A DNA stretch of 64,000 bases from Tribonema minus (Eukaryota > Sar > Xanthophyceae > Tribonematales > Tribonemataceae): positions 62,001 through 126,000 of the forward strand of contig JAFCMP010000051.1 in assembly GCA_017506865.1 (NCBI GenBank). The letters run 5' to 3'. Position 1 is the first letter of the stretch; each line of letters opens with the position of its first letter. Positions 53,502 through 64,000 of this stretch are shown piece after piece. The translations under genes and the position numbers were made by a program. Under the pieces are notes generated by a model. That model searched no databases. It saw only the letters and a list, made by a program, of their open reading frames with translations, and was not told the DNA's origin.

Positions 53502-56500
53502 CTACGTCGCTGGACGGCACACCCTCAAAATCTGTTCGCGCAGCCGCTCCAGCTCCGGCAGCGACTCGCTGGCAAAGTTCATCTGCTTGAAGTGCCAGCC
53601 GCTCTTCTTGACGAAGAACGTGTGCAGCGGCGGCGCGCCGTCGTACTGCTTGGCGCGAATGGGCGACGTCCACCACGCGCTGCCGAGCTTCACCGCCTTG
53701 ACGCGCTGCGTCACGGGCGCGCGCTGAAACACCGCGATGACCACGTGGTCAAACGCCTGCTTGCTGTTGTACAGCTGCAGCACGTTGGGCCGCGCCACCG
53801 CGCCGCCTATGACGAAGTAGCGCCGTTTCCACACCTTGTACGAGCGCGGCGCGCCTGCACACGTCTTGTACAGGCAGCGACCCACGTTGGCCTCCTCGCC
53901 GCCGCCGCCGCGCGCAAACGTAACGCGCATCGGCCGCGGCGCCGCCTTGATGGCCTGAGGTCAGAGTAGTCACAGTAGTCAGAGAGTCAGAGTCAGGGTC
54001 AGAGTAAAGGACATGTTTGAACGTCACGCGCATCGGCCGCGGCGCCGCCTTGATGGCCTGCCGCATATAGAGTCAGAGTCAGGGTCAGGGTCAGGGTCAG
54101 AGTACATTGGACGCCGGGCAGAGTGCATAGAACGTCTCGCGTATCAGCCGCGGCGCCGCTTTTGATGGCCTGACGCGTGGAGAGGCAGAGTCAGGGTAAG
54201 AGTAATGGCCTGACGCGTGGAGATACAGAGTCAGGGTCAGAGTCAAGGTATATCAGACACCGGGTAGAGTGCACTGAACGTCATTCACACCGGCGTGGCG
54301 CCGCCTTGATGGCCTGATGCATGGAGTGTCAGAGTGGGTCAGCGTACTTTAGATGGTGGGTAGAGTGCTACAGGTGTCATGCGCATCGGCTACAGCGCCG
54401 CCTCGAGAGCCTGCCGCATGTAGAGTCAGAGCCAGACTCGGACTCTGCCAGTGCTAAGGGTGATCTGAGATCTCGTTCATGACCCTTGACTACTGGAATG
54501 TATTGCCGTTGGCAGGTCCACTACGGGTGGTACCACACTGGCCCGTGCGACATCGTGCGACATCGCCTTAATGCACTGCCGCCAGCGATGCATCGGGAGT
54601 TGGAGTCGAAGTCAGGGGCACACGTTTGTAGATCTTCTTCACACGGCACAGCTGAGACGCACGATGTTGACGTAAGAATAGGCTGCAACGATCAAAGCGT
54701 TTCATGTGTGCACTGCTGAGGATAGCCCAAAGGACACCATGTCAAGAGCCGCCGCATCCATTTGACAGGAAATGAGACTGAAGGAACTCAAGAAAGGTAC
54801 AAGAACAAAAACAGGCCTCGCAGAGCGACCACAGCGCCTTGATGGCCTGCAAAAACTGGTACAAGATACTTCCACTTGCAACCACGCTCAGCGACTATTC
54901 CTATGTACATACCCTTCTCTCTCAGCTTCGTTCAAGTGTGCCCGAACACTCATGCCTATGTACAGTAATTCAACAGCCAAGGCCAGGTGTGCGGGTCGCA
55001 CAGTAACTGCCAGCCGAAATCACCGTGCAAGTCTCTGAACACTAAGAGCAACGGGGGGCTACAAAACGAACATGTTCCAACATCTGCACGGCAGTTCAGT
55101 GCCCGTGAAAGGCCACCGGTGTACTTTTATTATATTCCACTTGTGGCTGTGGAAATGCCACCGGTGTACACCCTGTGTACTACTTCAAAGTACAACAGTT
55201 CTAGTTGCACAGTAGATCATCGCGCCGCCATGCCAAGAAATGTGTCCTGTACATCAAGATCAAGTGCAGTGTGCACTAGGCATACAGCAGTTACACCACA
55301 TGTAGGTATGTATGCATGCACCTGCAGCACGCGTCTGCAGGCATCAATGCCCTATGAGACTCTCCCTGTTCACCAAAAGCACCATGCTGCCAAACCTTGC
55401 GCCTGTTTGGCAGTTTCCACATGCATATGCTTTGTACATAAATGCTTCAATGTACGCGTACACACATGTGTGTGCATAGCCTGTGCTTAGTATGACTTAC
55501 ATTGAAGAAGTAGTGCCGTCATGGATCACTGCAGCGGCGCTCGCCCTGTATACCTCAAGCATCTGGCTGCCGACAGTTACGCCATTGCAGTTACGCCATG
55601 GCAGTTGTTGAATGCCCTTGCACGGCCACGTTGTCCACCCCCTCTGTTCGCTGCTACTTGCCATCAGCACTACAAGCCCCTCTATTAAGTCCACAAACAC
55701 TGCTGCTGCATGTATGTGCCAATGTCATGCATGCCCTCCATGCTCTCCCATTAACCGCCAGTATCTTGCCAATGGCAATTACAGACAGTTAACGGTCCAG
55801 TTTCGGTGACAGTTGTGCAGTGCTGCTGCATGGATGTCATATCCCCACCTCGCCTCCTTCAATGGTTCCATCAAACTTATTTAACAGTATCATGGTCTGG
55901 TGAATCGAGTATCACAGTAAGTTGGGCCAGCAGAAACTCCACGTGTGAGAAGCGGGGCAGTTGCGATGATCAAATACTGACTTCACTGCAATGATTTCGC
56001 CACTGGCAGTTACACTGCGCTTCAGACGCAACGGTTTCGCTGACAGTTACGCTGTGCTGCTGCATGAGCTGAACCTCCGCACCTCGACCTCAGCACTGCT
56101 TCCTTCATGATTGTTACACAGCATCATTATCTGATGACATTAATTATCTGATGACATGAATTTCGAAAAACGTCACGTTAGCAGAACTTTCAGGTGACAC
56201 TGACATACGGGACATACGTGATGATCAAATGCTTACTCGCTTGCGCTTGCAGCGTTTGCTGGCAGCTCTCTGCCAGCAGGAGCATCAGTGTGATTACTGG
56301 CGTCCATGTCGCACATTCACATCACGTCACCCGCTTTCACTTAAAAATTTGTAAGAGTAAAATCAATTGTTTAACTTCAATATCTGGTATATATGGGATG
56401 ATACCCCTAGCATTTCTCTTAGGATTAGTGCCAGACGTCCAAGCCCTGCTGCTGCGCAACTCACTGCGATGCGTCAGCGCACACGGCCGTGCGTTGGCTG

Positions 56501-58455
56501 AGTGTACGCAGTTCGCCAAAGTGGGCATGGGCGGACCTGCGCCTGCAGCACTTCTCATGCGTGTTGCCGCTGCATGCGCACTCGTCTCTCAACTGCTTAC
56601 TCCATAGCATTGTCAAGAGTAGGAATAACCCAAGTCAAGAGGATGTGGTTCACCCTTATGCAAACGCATCCTCTGCAAGGGTCGTGCCCTCCATGCTGTC
56701 TCCTTTCACCGCGGCAGTTATGCTTACAAATAGACTTACAGTTACACTGCCGTTCCAAAATCGTCCCTCGCTGCCTCCACTGCGTATTCATTCGCTCGTC
56801 ACTATACAATACACACACAACATTACAAGAGACGCCGCTTGAGGTTAGATGCACGTGCAATCCACTGTCGTGCGCACGCGCCTGCAGCACCTCTGCATGT
56901 GATGCTCTCTAGACTGTCCCCTTGCGCCGCGGCAGTTACACTGACAATTACGCTGTGCCGCTGCATGGGCCCCAACACTATCTCTCACTTGCTCCACTGC
57001 CGAATTCACATCTACTACATGTGGTTTATGTGTTAGAGAGACGTTGTTTTAAGTTTCCATGTATGCATGATGATGTACATAATCATCACACGCGACATCA
57101 TTGCTTTTCCATAAAACAATGTATGCCCACAGTCAAGCACGCACCTGCAGCACCTCCGCATACGTCATGCCCTCCACGCTGTCCCCGTTCACCGCGAGCA
57201 CCTTGCTCCCGACAGTCACGCCATGCCCCTGTGCGGGCCCCATATCCACCACCAGGCTCACCACCGCCCTCTCCCGCCGCTGCTCAGACCCCGGCACCCA
57301 CTCATCCTTCCTCTCCAGCAGCATGCCCAGCTTCTTCTCCGCCTTGGCAAAGTCGGCGTGGTACACGTCGTTGCCGCGCGCGCCGCCGCCGTCGCCGCTG
57401 CCGCGCACGCTCGCGCGCCGCTGCAGCTCAAACACGCCGCCGCCGTCGCCGCCGCCGCCGTTGTCGTCAAAATCATCGTCGGACAGGTCGCTGCCGGCGC
57501 CGTCAAACTCGTCGCCGCCGCTGCCGCCGCTGAGGCGCGCACCGCCGCTGCCGCCGCCGCCGAGCGCGCCGTTCCACGCAGCAGCGCTCATCGACTTGGA
57601 CCCCGCGAGGCCACGGCGCGAGGGCGGCGCCGCGGGCGCGGCGCTCGCGCGGCGCTCCGTCATCGACGCCGTCGTCAGCGACGCCATGGACATGCCGGAC
57701 GTGCCGCCGGGCAGCGATGGCCGCGCGGATCGGCTCGGCGGCGGCGGCGCCGGCAGCGTCCAGGGGTCGTACGCGGCGGCTGTCGTGGCGGTGGATATGG
57801 AGCTGCTGCGGGAGGCGGCGGTGCCCTTCCAAGTGTGCTGCTGCTGCTGCTGCTGCTGGGGGAAGGGCTGCTGCTGCGCGCTGTACGTGAACCCCGGTTG
57901 CTGCTGCTGCTGCTGCTGCTGTCGGAAGGGCGCTGTAGATGACGCGCTCCACTCCGATAGTGACTGCCGCTGCTGCTGCGGCGGCTGCAGCTGCATCGGT
58001 TCCGCGGCAGAGGCCCCAGATGCGGCGAACATGTCGTCGAAGGGGTTGAAGTCGCCGCTCGGAGGCAACTGCTGCTGCTGCGCAGGTGGGTGAGCGGTGT
58101 AATGCTGGTGCGGCGGAGGGGACAGCCCACCAGCAGGCCATGGCGCAGGTGGAGAAAAGGCCAACTGCTGTCGATGGAGCTGCTGCTGTGGTTGATACGC
58201 AGGCGGTTGTTGCGCTGTGGCGAAGTGCTGGTAAGCCTGCTGATGCTGGGCTGGCTGCTGCTGCTGCTGCTGCGATGGTTGATAGTGCTGTTGCTGAAAG
58301 GCAGATGAATGCTGTTGTTGAAAAGGAGAGGGATCTTGCTGCTGCCACGCAAACGGGTTCGGCTGCATCGCATGCTGCTGCATCGGCACACCGAGGGCAT
58401 CAAAAGGGTTGACCTCCCCGTTGCCGCTGTCTGCCGCTTCGAACGGGTTCATCAT
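53502..58455 (-). CDS. NPF/poly-Q protein with PDZ-like and PH-like domains, two exons
   Basis: Exons 58455-57145 and 53954-53502 join in phase 0 to 587 residues; donor CTGCAG/GTGCGT, acceptor CCTCAG. The N-terminus has NPF tripeptides at residues 3-5, 16-18 and 33-35 and another near 150; NPF is the ligand of EH domains in endocytic proteins. A Gln-rich region (to about 240), a Ser/Ala-rich and then an Asp/Gly-rich segment follow. The end of exon 1 (VVSLVVDMGPAQ, VTVGSKVLAVNGDSVEGMTY, AEVLQ) is the GLGF-to-helix part of a PDZ-like fold, completed across the intron by AIKAAPRPMRVTF. Exon 2 goes on to a PH-like domain (YKVWKRRYFVIGG, VLQLYNSKQAFDHV, FFVKKSGWHF) with a C-terminal helix LPELERLREQIL. 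A membrane-trafficking adaptor is inferred. The single 3.2-kb intron is full of border echoes. Confidence 0.75.
53955..54860 (-). repeat. Echoes of the PDZ/PH gene's exon 2 5' border
   Basis: CGCATCGGCCGCGGCGCCGC then CTTGATGGCCTG (exon start plus CAG acceptor on the minus strand) recurs near 54032, 54145, 54285, 54382 and, decayed, 54826. The spacers are AGTCAGAGTCAGGGTC-type short repeats. The copies lie upstream in transcript order. Confidence 0.9.
55500..57144 (-). repeat. Echoes of the PDZ/PH gene's exon 1 3' border
   Basis: Decayed copies of the exon 1 end (plus strand: CGCACCTGCAGCACCTCCGC, ATGCCCTCCACGCTGTCCCC, ACCGCGAGC, CCGACAGTCACGCCATGCCC) lie near 56875-56975 (GCCTGCAGCACCTCTGCATG), 56685-56755 (GTGCCCTCCATGCTGTCTCC), 56440-56600, 56010-56100, 55725-55860 and 55560-55640. 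The copy at 56875 keeps the exon end but the following bases no longer give the original GTGCGT context. Confidence 0.75.
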
Positions 58456-60908
58456 GCTCGGCTCGCGTTTAAATCCGACGCCACGTCCGTCGCCTTGCTA
58501 CCCCGATGCTGGCTGGCAATGTGGCGCCTGGTGATGCTCCAGGGGTTGGTGAATTGGCGCCGCAGATCAGATCATCAGATACCTACCTACCCAGAGGAAC
58601 TTGAACTTAACGTTGAACTTTCTGTCTCGCACGCGCACGTCGCTGGGCACTTAGTCTCGAGGCGCAGCAGCACTTTGATCGCGTCAGCGACTGTCAACGG
58701 CGGCGGCGGTCGGCGGCGGCGGCGGCGGCGGGCGGCGGCGGCGGCGGCGGGCGGCGCCGGCGGCGGCGGGCGGCGGCGGCGGCGGCAGCATACCATAGCA
58801 GCGCTGCAGCCTGCGCTGCGCGCGCAGCCCGAGCAGCAACGCACACTTGCTGCCTGTGGCAGCATGCAGCCAGGCATTTACGACCGTTGTGTGACAGAAG
58901 CAGCAGCAGCAGCAGCACTTGAGCTGCGCAGTCCGCGCTGATGGCAGCAGCGGCGTCACCGGCCTGAGAGCGCGCGTGCATCTGGCGCAGCCGCGGCGGC
59001 GCGCGCGGCACCTGCACTGTGCGCTGAGCACTGGCGGCGCCAAAGATTGAGAAAAAAAAAACGCAGGTGGTTTCAACACTGAAGTACTAGTAGTGGTGAG
59101 GGTGGCACACTTACATGTGGCTCGCATTGATCTCGTGAGGTGCATGCATTACCTCCTGAGAGCGTGCACCACCGGTGTCAACTGAGCATTTGAGTTGCTG
59201 ATGGGAGCCTTCCTCCAAGCCGGTTGAAGGGGTGAGAATTCAATGACTAGGGTTCAGGGACATTCATACACAAGTAAATTACAAGTATAGCATGCCTCTC
59301 AGGCTTCAGGCTTCACCTCAGTGAAAGCTGACACAGTCATGAACATGCAATGCTCAGAGTTGGTTGGAAGGCCATGCATTTAGGTCTGCACAATGCCCAT
59401 TTTGGAAAATTGTGAGGTCGGTCAATGCCGCGCACTCGCATGAATGACTATGACAAGGGACGTGTTCTACAGTAGCAATGCGGAAAGTCGTCCCATCCAA
59501 TGGATGCATGGCAACGCTCAGCAGCGTATCCTGGAAAAGTGTGTGCACGATTTGGGTCACATACGTTACCAGCGGCATAAAGAAAAGCACAGAAGCGGGG
59601 GGGGAGGCGAGAACGCATATGAGTTAACTGTGGTACAGCAGCGCTCAATTGGTCCGCTTACCTACATACCTGTCCGCGCACACATTCAAAACACCACCAC
59701 ACGCAGTGTAGGGGCCTATTGAACAACACCACCACAACTGACACGCCTGGCGTTACAGCTTCGGATTGACTAGCAACTTTTTAAGACTGCACGGTCGGCT
59801 TCATGAATGTGGTCGACTGCACGACCGCACACGCCATCTACGCACTACCAGCGCTATCGCGCTACTCTGTGCCACAGCAGTGCTCATGTAACGGACACGC
59901 ACAGAGCAGCCAACGCAGACGCCCGCCGGTGTGGCAACTCCACGTCGAACCTCGCTCTAATGGGGGAGTCGCGGGCTGCAAGGTGGTATCTGCACACACG
60001 CTTCATGCGCGCAATACCTTACCATGCATGCTCTGCTGCATACTTCAAGTGTTCTATGAACGCAACTGCACCAGCTGGTGGAGCTGGTGACACTCCACTC
60101 AGGCCTTCTCACGCCTTGCATCGATTGACCACAGAATTGGGCGCAGCGTGACTCTGGCCATACGAGCACAGCGGCAGCCATGGCCCAGCTCTAAGGGCGT
60201 GCAAAAACACATACAAAACACGCAGCTTGCAGAGCTCTTTGAACGCCCACTCTACCCCCACTTCCCATGACCTTTGCCTCCCCCCCTCAACACCCTCAGA
60301 TAGCCTCTCGCAGCGCAGCAACGCCGGGCAGAGGCGCGCACTAACCCTGGCAGCGCTTGACACAAGCTAAGGTCAGCTGGGACACCAGTCATGGCCCCTA
60401 GTGCTCAATTGTGACGACGCTCAGCACTCGTTGGGCCTGCCCTGCAAGGTATGGACGGCCACTACTCGCAGTACGAATGAATCTATCCTCGGGTAGCTGC
60501 TGTAGCAACGCTCAGCGCTGCAGCCAGCGAGCAACCAGCAGGCGCTGCTGAGGCGTTGCGGCTGGTCGGCTCCTTTTTCTACCTGCAGCAACGTACCCCT
60601 GTGCGCGCTGAACTAGGGATGGGGCACCACTCTGCCAGCTGCCACAGTGGGCTGTGAGGCTGATGCCGCCGAGGCGCAGTCAGCAAGCGGCTGCTGATTG
60701 AGCGCTTCAAAGCACCTGCCTGCATCAGCGCCGCTGCTGCAAACTGGCAACGGCGCCTGGTTGCCGCCCCAGCCGCACTCGCCAACGACGCAGTAGCACC
60801 AGCTGAGCGCGGCTGCCATGCTTACTGCATTGATCAGCCCCCGCAGCTCGCAGGCGCCACCGCTGCTGCCGCCGCTCCTTGCCGCAACGCCAGCGCCGCA
60901 GCATCACG
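58456..60908. other. Gene-free stretch upstream of the PDZ/PH gene
   Basis: The promoter of the minus-strand PDZ/PH gene should lie just right of 58455. A GGC-rich microsatellite occupies 58694-58790. The rest (58800-60900) carries short overlapping frames with no recognised product. Confidence 0.45.
58694..58790. repeat. GGC-rich microsatellite
   Basis: Runs of GGC/CGG broken by GGGCGG and GGCGCC units. Confidence 0.9.
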
Positions 60909-61044
60909 TCATAGGGGCTGCCCCCCCCCCCCCCGCACCCCCTCTTTTGCCCAGTGGTCATGCACGAAGTGGGGGTGCCTCCTACCCCCTGTCCCCCCCC
61001 GCTTTACCCCTCCTCCTGCGCCTCCCTCGCGCCCATCAACACAG

Positions 61045-61539
61045 TCACGAACTCGGGGCGGCCAAGACCCCCCGCGGCCCCCCACCCTGCGCCCAGTGGT
61101 GGTACTGGCGCCGCGGGCTGGGGCTGCCGCCGTGATCGCTAGGCGTCGCCGTCGCAGGCCTCCCGAACGCCTCCCACTTCCCCGTGCGGCTCCTGCTGGA
61201 GGCGAGCCCCCGCCCCCCGCTCTTGTCGCTGGGGGGGGCGCTGAGGGGGCGCCCCGCATACTCCCCCCTGCCCCCCCCCCCGCCCCCTGCCCCCCTGTCC
61301 CCCTGCAACGGCCACGCCAGCTCCACTTCCCCCACGTCGATTTCCGTTACTGCGGAGCGCAGCAGCGGCGCCCACGCGAGCCGCGCGTACGGCGGCGCCT
61401 GAGCGATGTGACCGCAGCACAGCGCGGCAGTGCTCATTGGGCACAGGACCTCCGTGCCGCAGGGGCGGCGCGCGCGCAGCGCCACGGCCCTGAGATCCGC
61501 GCCGTTGGCGACCGCGTGCGCAAAGTCGTGGTGGATCAT
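61045..61539 (-). CDS. Unrecognised ORF, possible exon
   Basis: A minus-strand frame starting at the ATG at 61539 reads MIHHDFAHAVANGADLRAVA, then CGTEVLCPMSTAALCCGHIA, LAWAPLLRSAVTEIDVGEVE and LAWPLQ before dissolving into Gly-rich sequence at a G-run. The first 95 residues have a balanced composition and read like a real protein; no family was recognised. A decayed copy of its beginning (QALANGIDLVDVLIRAV) lies upstream at about 61910-61858, the same echo pattern seen beside true exons elsewhere, which supports coding status. Confidence 0.35.
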   Translation of the reverse strand: MIHHDFAHAVANGADLRAVALRARRPCGTEVLCPMSTAALCCGHIAQAPPYARLAWAPLLRSAVTEIDVGEVELAWPLQGDRGAGGGGGGRGEYAGRPLSAPPSDKSGGRGLASSRSRTGKWEAFGRPATATPSDHGGSPSPRRQYHHWAQGGGPRGVLAAPSS

Positions 61540-61735
61540 AGCGGCAGCGGCGGTAGCGGCAGCGGCGGTAGCGGCAGCGGCAGCGGCGGCAGCAGCGGCG
61601 GCAGCAGCGGCGGCAGCAGCAGCGGCAGCGGCGGCACCAGCGGCGGCGGCGGCAGCGGCGGTAGCGGCAGCGGCAACAGCGGCGGCAGCAGCGGCGGCAA
61701 CGGTGGCGGCAGCGGCGGCGCGCGTGTCGCTTGAC
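61540..61735. repeat. GGCAGC/GGTAGC microsatellite
   Basis: About 190 bp of GGCAGC, AGCGGC and GGTAGC units of trinucleotide register, immediately upstream of the minus-strand ORF at 61539. Confidence 0.95.
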
Positions 61736-61857
61736 GCGTGTGCGTGTGTGTGTATGTGTTTTCACCGCCTGCCGCGCAGTGCAAGGAGCACACGCGAGGG
61801 GCGTTCGTGTTGAGTGTCACTTCAACGTCAGAATGACATGATTGATGGTGTAGAGGG

Positions 61858-61912
61858 ACTGCACGTATCAGCACATCGACAAGGTCAATGCCATTGGCAA
61901 GTGCTTGCATTA
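61858..61912 (-). repeat. Echo of the unrecognised ORF's beginning
   Basis: Minus strand GCACTTGCCAATGGCATTGA with CCTTGTCGATGTGCTGATAC aligns to GCGGTCGCCAACGGCGCGGA with TCTCAGGGCCGTGGCGCTGC of the ORF at 61539, mostly with substitutions. Confidence 0.4.
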
Positions 61913-64000
61913 GGCATTACTCTTCTACAGCGGCGGCGCAGTGTGGTGTGACTACCGCAGGCTGCGGAGGGCAAGCGCTGATTTAAGGTGCGCGTGCATA
62001 CTGGCACTGCCTGATGACTGCAAGGTGTGCACAGTTCGCAGGACGTTTACACTTGCTGAGCATTGTCACCATCTGAGCGCAGAGCACTGTCAACTTCACC
62101 TCTGAACTTCACTATGAGGGCCAGTGTAAGCTTTAGCCGAGGAGATGGCCCATGGCGCATGTGCATTGAAGTTAGGGTCATACATGTCAATGTATAATGG
62201 ACTATTTGCAGTGAATGCCATACTGACCCCAGGTGCAACTGCTGGTACTGCAGATTAAGATGTTGCGTCAACGGACAAAGCTGGATATAATGCAGGGCAG
62301 TGGGCGGCTTGGGCTGGGCCCTCGCGGTTGTAATTGGGCGCGTTCCTCAACAGCACACAGTGATTCTCTATGATAGAGCATGGTGTCGATGGTAGCCCTA
62401 TAAGGGGCTGCTACCGCGAATAACTGCATGAACCTACTCAAAAGTAGGTGTATCAAATACCAGTACTGCTGCATGGCGTGCATAGGCGATTAGCTGTCAC
62501 TGCTGCGAATAGATTGCATACACTGATTTGTAGCAACGACCAACATGATAGCTGCCTGGTGTCACAGGCCGTCAGATGGAGGGGGCGCTCGGCTCACCGT
62601 CGCAACTATTGAAGTTTGTAATGGTATCAGCCCACTGGCACAAACAACCCTTGCTGAGCAGGGGGCGTCGAAGCGAATCAGGAAGATATGCAAGAGGCCT
62701 ATCGTGCAAAAGGGGCATCGTTGTATCTCGCCAGGGAGTGGATCGCTGATATACAAGTTGATTTGCAGAGGCAGGTACTTAAGCCGACCCTTTTCCATGC
62801 CTATAACCCTGGTGTGCTCTCGACTGGTGCAGAACTCCAAAGAACCGGTTCTGGCTAAATCTGCGTGAACTGACATAGCGGCTCCTACACAGGGACAGAA
62901 GGTTGAAGCTGCGCTTATGGCCGATTCTGGCTCTCTGCAAACGATGCTTCACCAACCAAACCAGGCCGTGTCCACCCACCTTCACAAAGACCTTTGTCGG
63001 CACAGCAACACCAGCTCTCCCACTAACAAAGATTGTATGCTTCGCCCGCTCCGGCGTATTGCAGAGGTGTGCGATGGAGGAACTCTGCTGCTGAATCACC
63101 GGTGGTCGTTCTCTAGAGGCTCTTGACACCAGTAGCCCGTGCAGCTTTTGGTCAACTGACAGGCAAGAAACCGTTGCACAAAACCGCCAAATCCGACATG
63201 GTACCGCGATTTGCAGTGTGCCGGTGTTGGGCCGCTGATCAGCTGAAATGGAACCTTTGTGCTTGGTGGGCGCGAAGTACTGCTGCAGCACAACGTACTT
63301 CTGTCAAGTATGGCATCCCTGGCACCCCCTCTACACACGCCCCCATGCGGGCGAAGTGGGGGGGGCGTGGGGACAAATGTCAACATTCATAGTATCATTT
63401 TGACAACCTGATGATTTATAAATGCAATGCAAATGCACCTTGTTACCCCCACGGCTTCCAGTGGTTCATCTGCTATGCACTTCAACTTGGCTGTCGCCAG
63501 CTTGGAGTGGAAGTTGTCATGCCACACATGGGCAATCAACGGCAGCACTTGTGACGAACAATGATGCGCTGCAGAAATGTCGCACAGGGCGGTTTCGCTT
63601 TACCCAGCAAGGCCCTGAACCCAATCCGCCACATACAAGCCTGGGCAAGAGAACGGCAGACAACCTGAAACCACTTCATACCGCGCACAACCCACGGAAT
63701 TGTGAGCCGTTGTCCAGCGCACAGTGCTAAAGAGCAGAAGTGTTCAGCAAAGCAAGTAGAGGCAAGGTGCACCAAGCAGACACCACACGGGCATGAATGT
63801 GCGCGCAAAACGTTTGTAAATTGTCGGGTAAAGTGAAGCAAAAACTGTGTGACGTCGTGCTGAGGCTCGTGACAATGCTGACGCACCGCACGCACAAATG
63901 TACGCACGTCACGCGATATCATGACTTGATGCCAACGTCTTTCAGCACCTCTTCAACCGGTGGCCTTGTGCTGAGCGATGCCACAACGCTCATGTACGAG
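61913..64000. other. Gene-free right end
   Basis: Open frames at 62545-62868 (plus), 63291-62779 (minus), 63123-63392 (plus) and 63922-63536 (minus) were examined and show no recognised domain. No repeat family shared with the rest of the window was seen. Confidence 0.45.

Noticed and set aside
57223-58348. Several long overlapping ORFs on both strands opposite the PDZ/PH exon
   Set aside because: Gln/Ala/Gly triplet repeats open the other frames; only the minus-strand frame from 58455 contains NPF, PDZ-like and spliced PH-like sequence.
62545-63922. Cys/His-containing ORFs at the right end as possible zinc-finger genes
   Set aside because: Cysteine spacing fits no known finger, and no splice-linked exons or repeats support them.

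Overview
This is nuclear DNA from a eukaryote, probably a flagellated protist or alga. Genes are split by GT-AG introns, and one encodes the 60S ribosomal protein uL15 (RPL27A). Interstitial TTAGGG/CCCTAA arrays suggest a TTAGGG-type telomere. A BBOF1-like coiled-coil gene implies motile cilia. An EttA-type ABC-F ATPase and a UPF0060 (YnfA) membrane protein are families best known from bacteria, which is common in algae with complex plastids; I cannot place the lineage further. The window is gene-poor: six genes can be assembled exon by exon, and the rest is repeats and decayed mobile elements.

Layout. 1-4.3 kb: a possible ankyrin-type ORF with a Gly-Ser microsatellite, then scrambled fragments of a non-LTR retrotransposon (called LINE-A here). 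4.3-15.8 kb: a large inverted repeat whose arms (about 1.3 kb each) end inwards on two copies of a bacterial/organelle-type tRNA-Val(GAC). The 8.8 kb between them holds the best LINE-A copy and a non-autonomous LTR element (10.7-14.4 kb). 17.3-19.5 kb: a 5'-truncated, frameshifted second non-LTR element (LINE-B). 23.1-28.4 kb: a head-to-head pair, UPF0060 (minus) and a small SET-domain protein (plus), with about 200 bp between start codons. 31.1-41.8 kb: the BBOF1-like gene (plus, nine proposed exons). 43.7-47.3 kb: the ABC-F gene (minus). 49.5-50.6 kb: RPL27A (plus), whose first coding exon appears to be only the ATG. 53.5-58.5 kb: a gene for an NPF/poly-Q protein with PDZ-like and PH-like domains (minus). 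58.5-64 kb: microsatellites, one unrecognised minus-strand ORF, nothing else recognised.

The main observation concerns gene architecture. In four of the six genes, coding exons are flanked by tandem, partly decayed copies of their own ends. Upstream lie copies of the exon's 5' part with its 3' splice site; downstream lie copies of the 3' part with its donor. I call these 'border echoes'. They fill much of the introns and look like repeated tandem duplications across exon-intron borders, a route to intron growth. Some echo exon copies stop at telomere-type repeats, some have broken splice sites, and at least two in the BBOF1-like gene remain in frame with acceptor and donor and could act as extra mini-exons. 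The SET gene shows the same behaviour at its stop codon.
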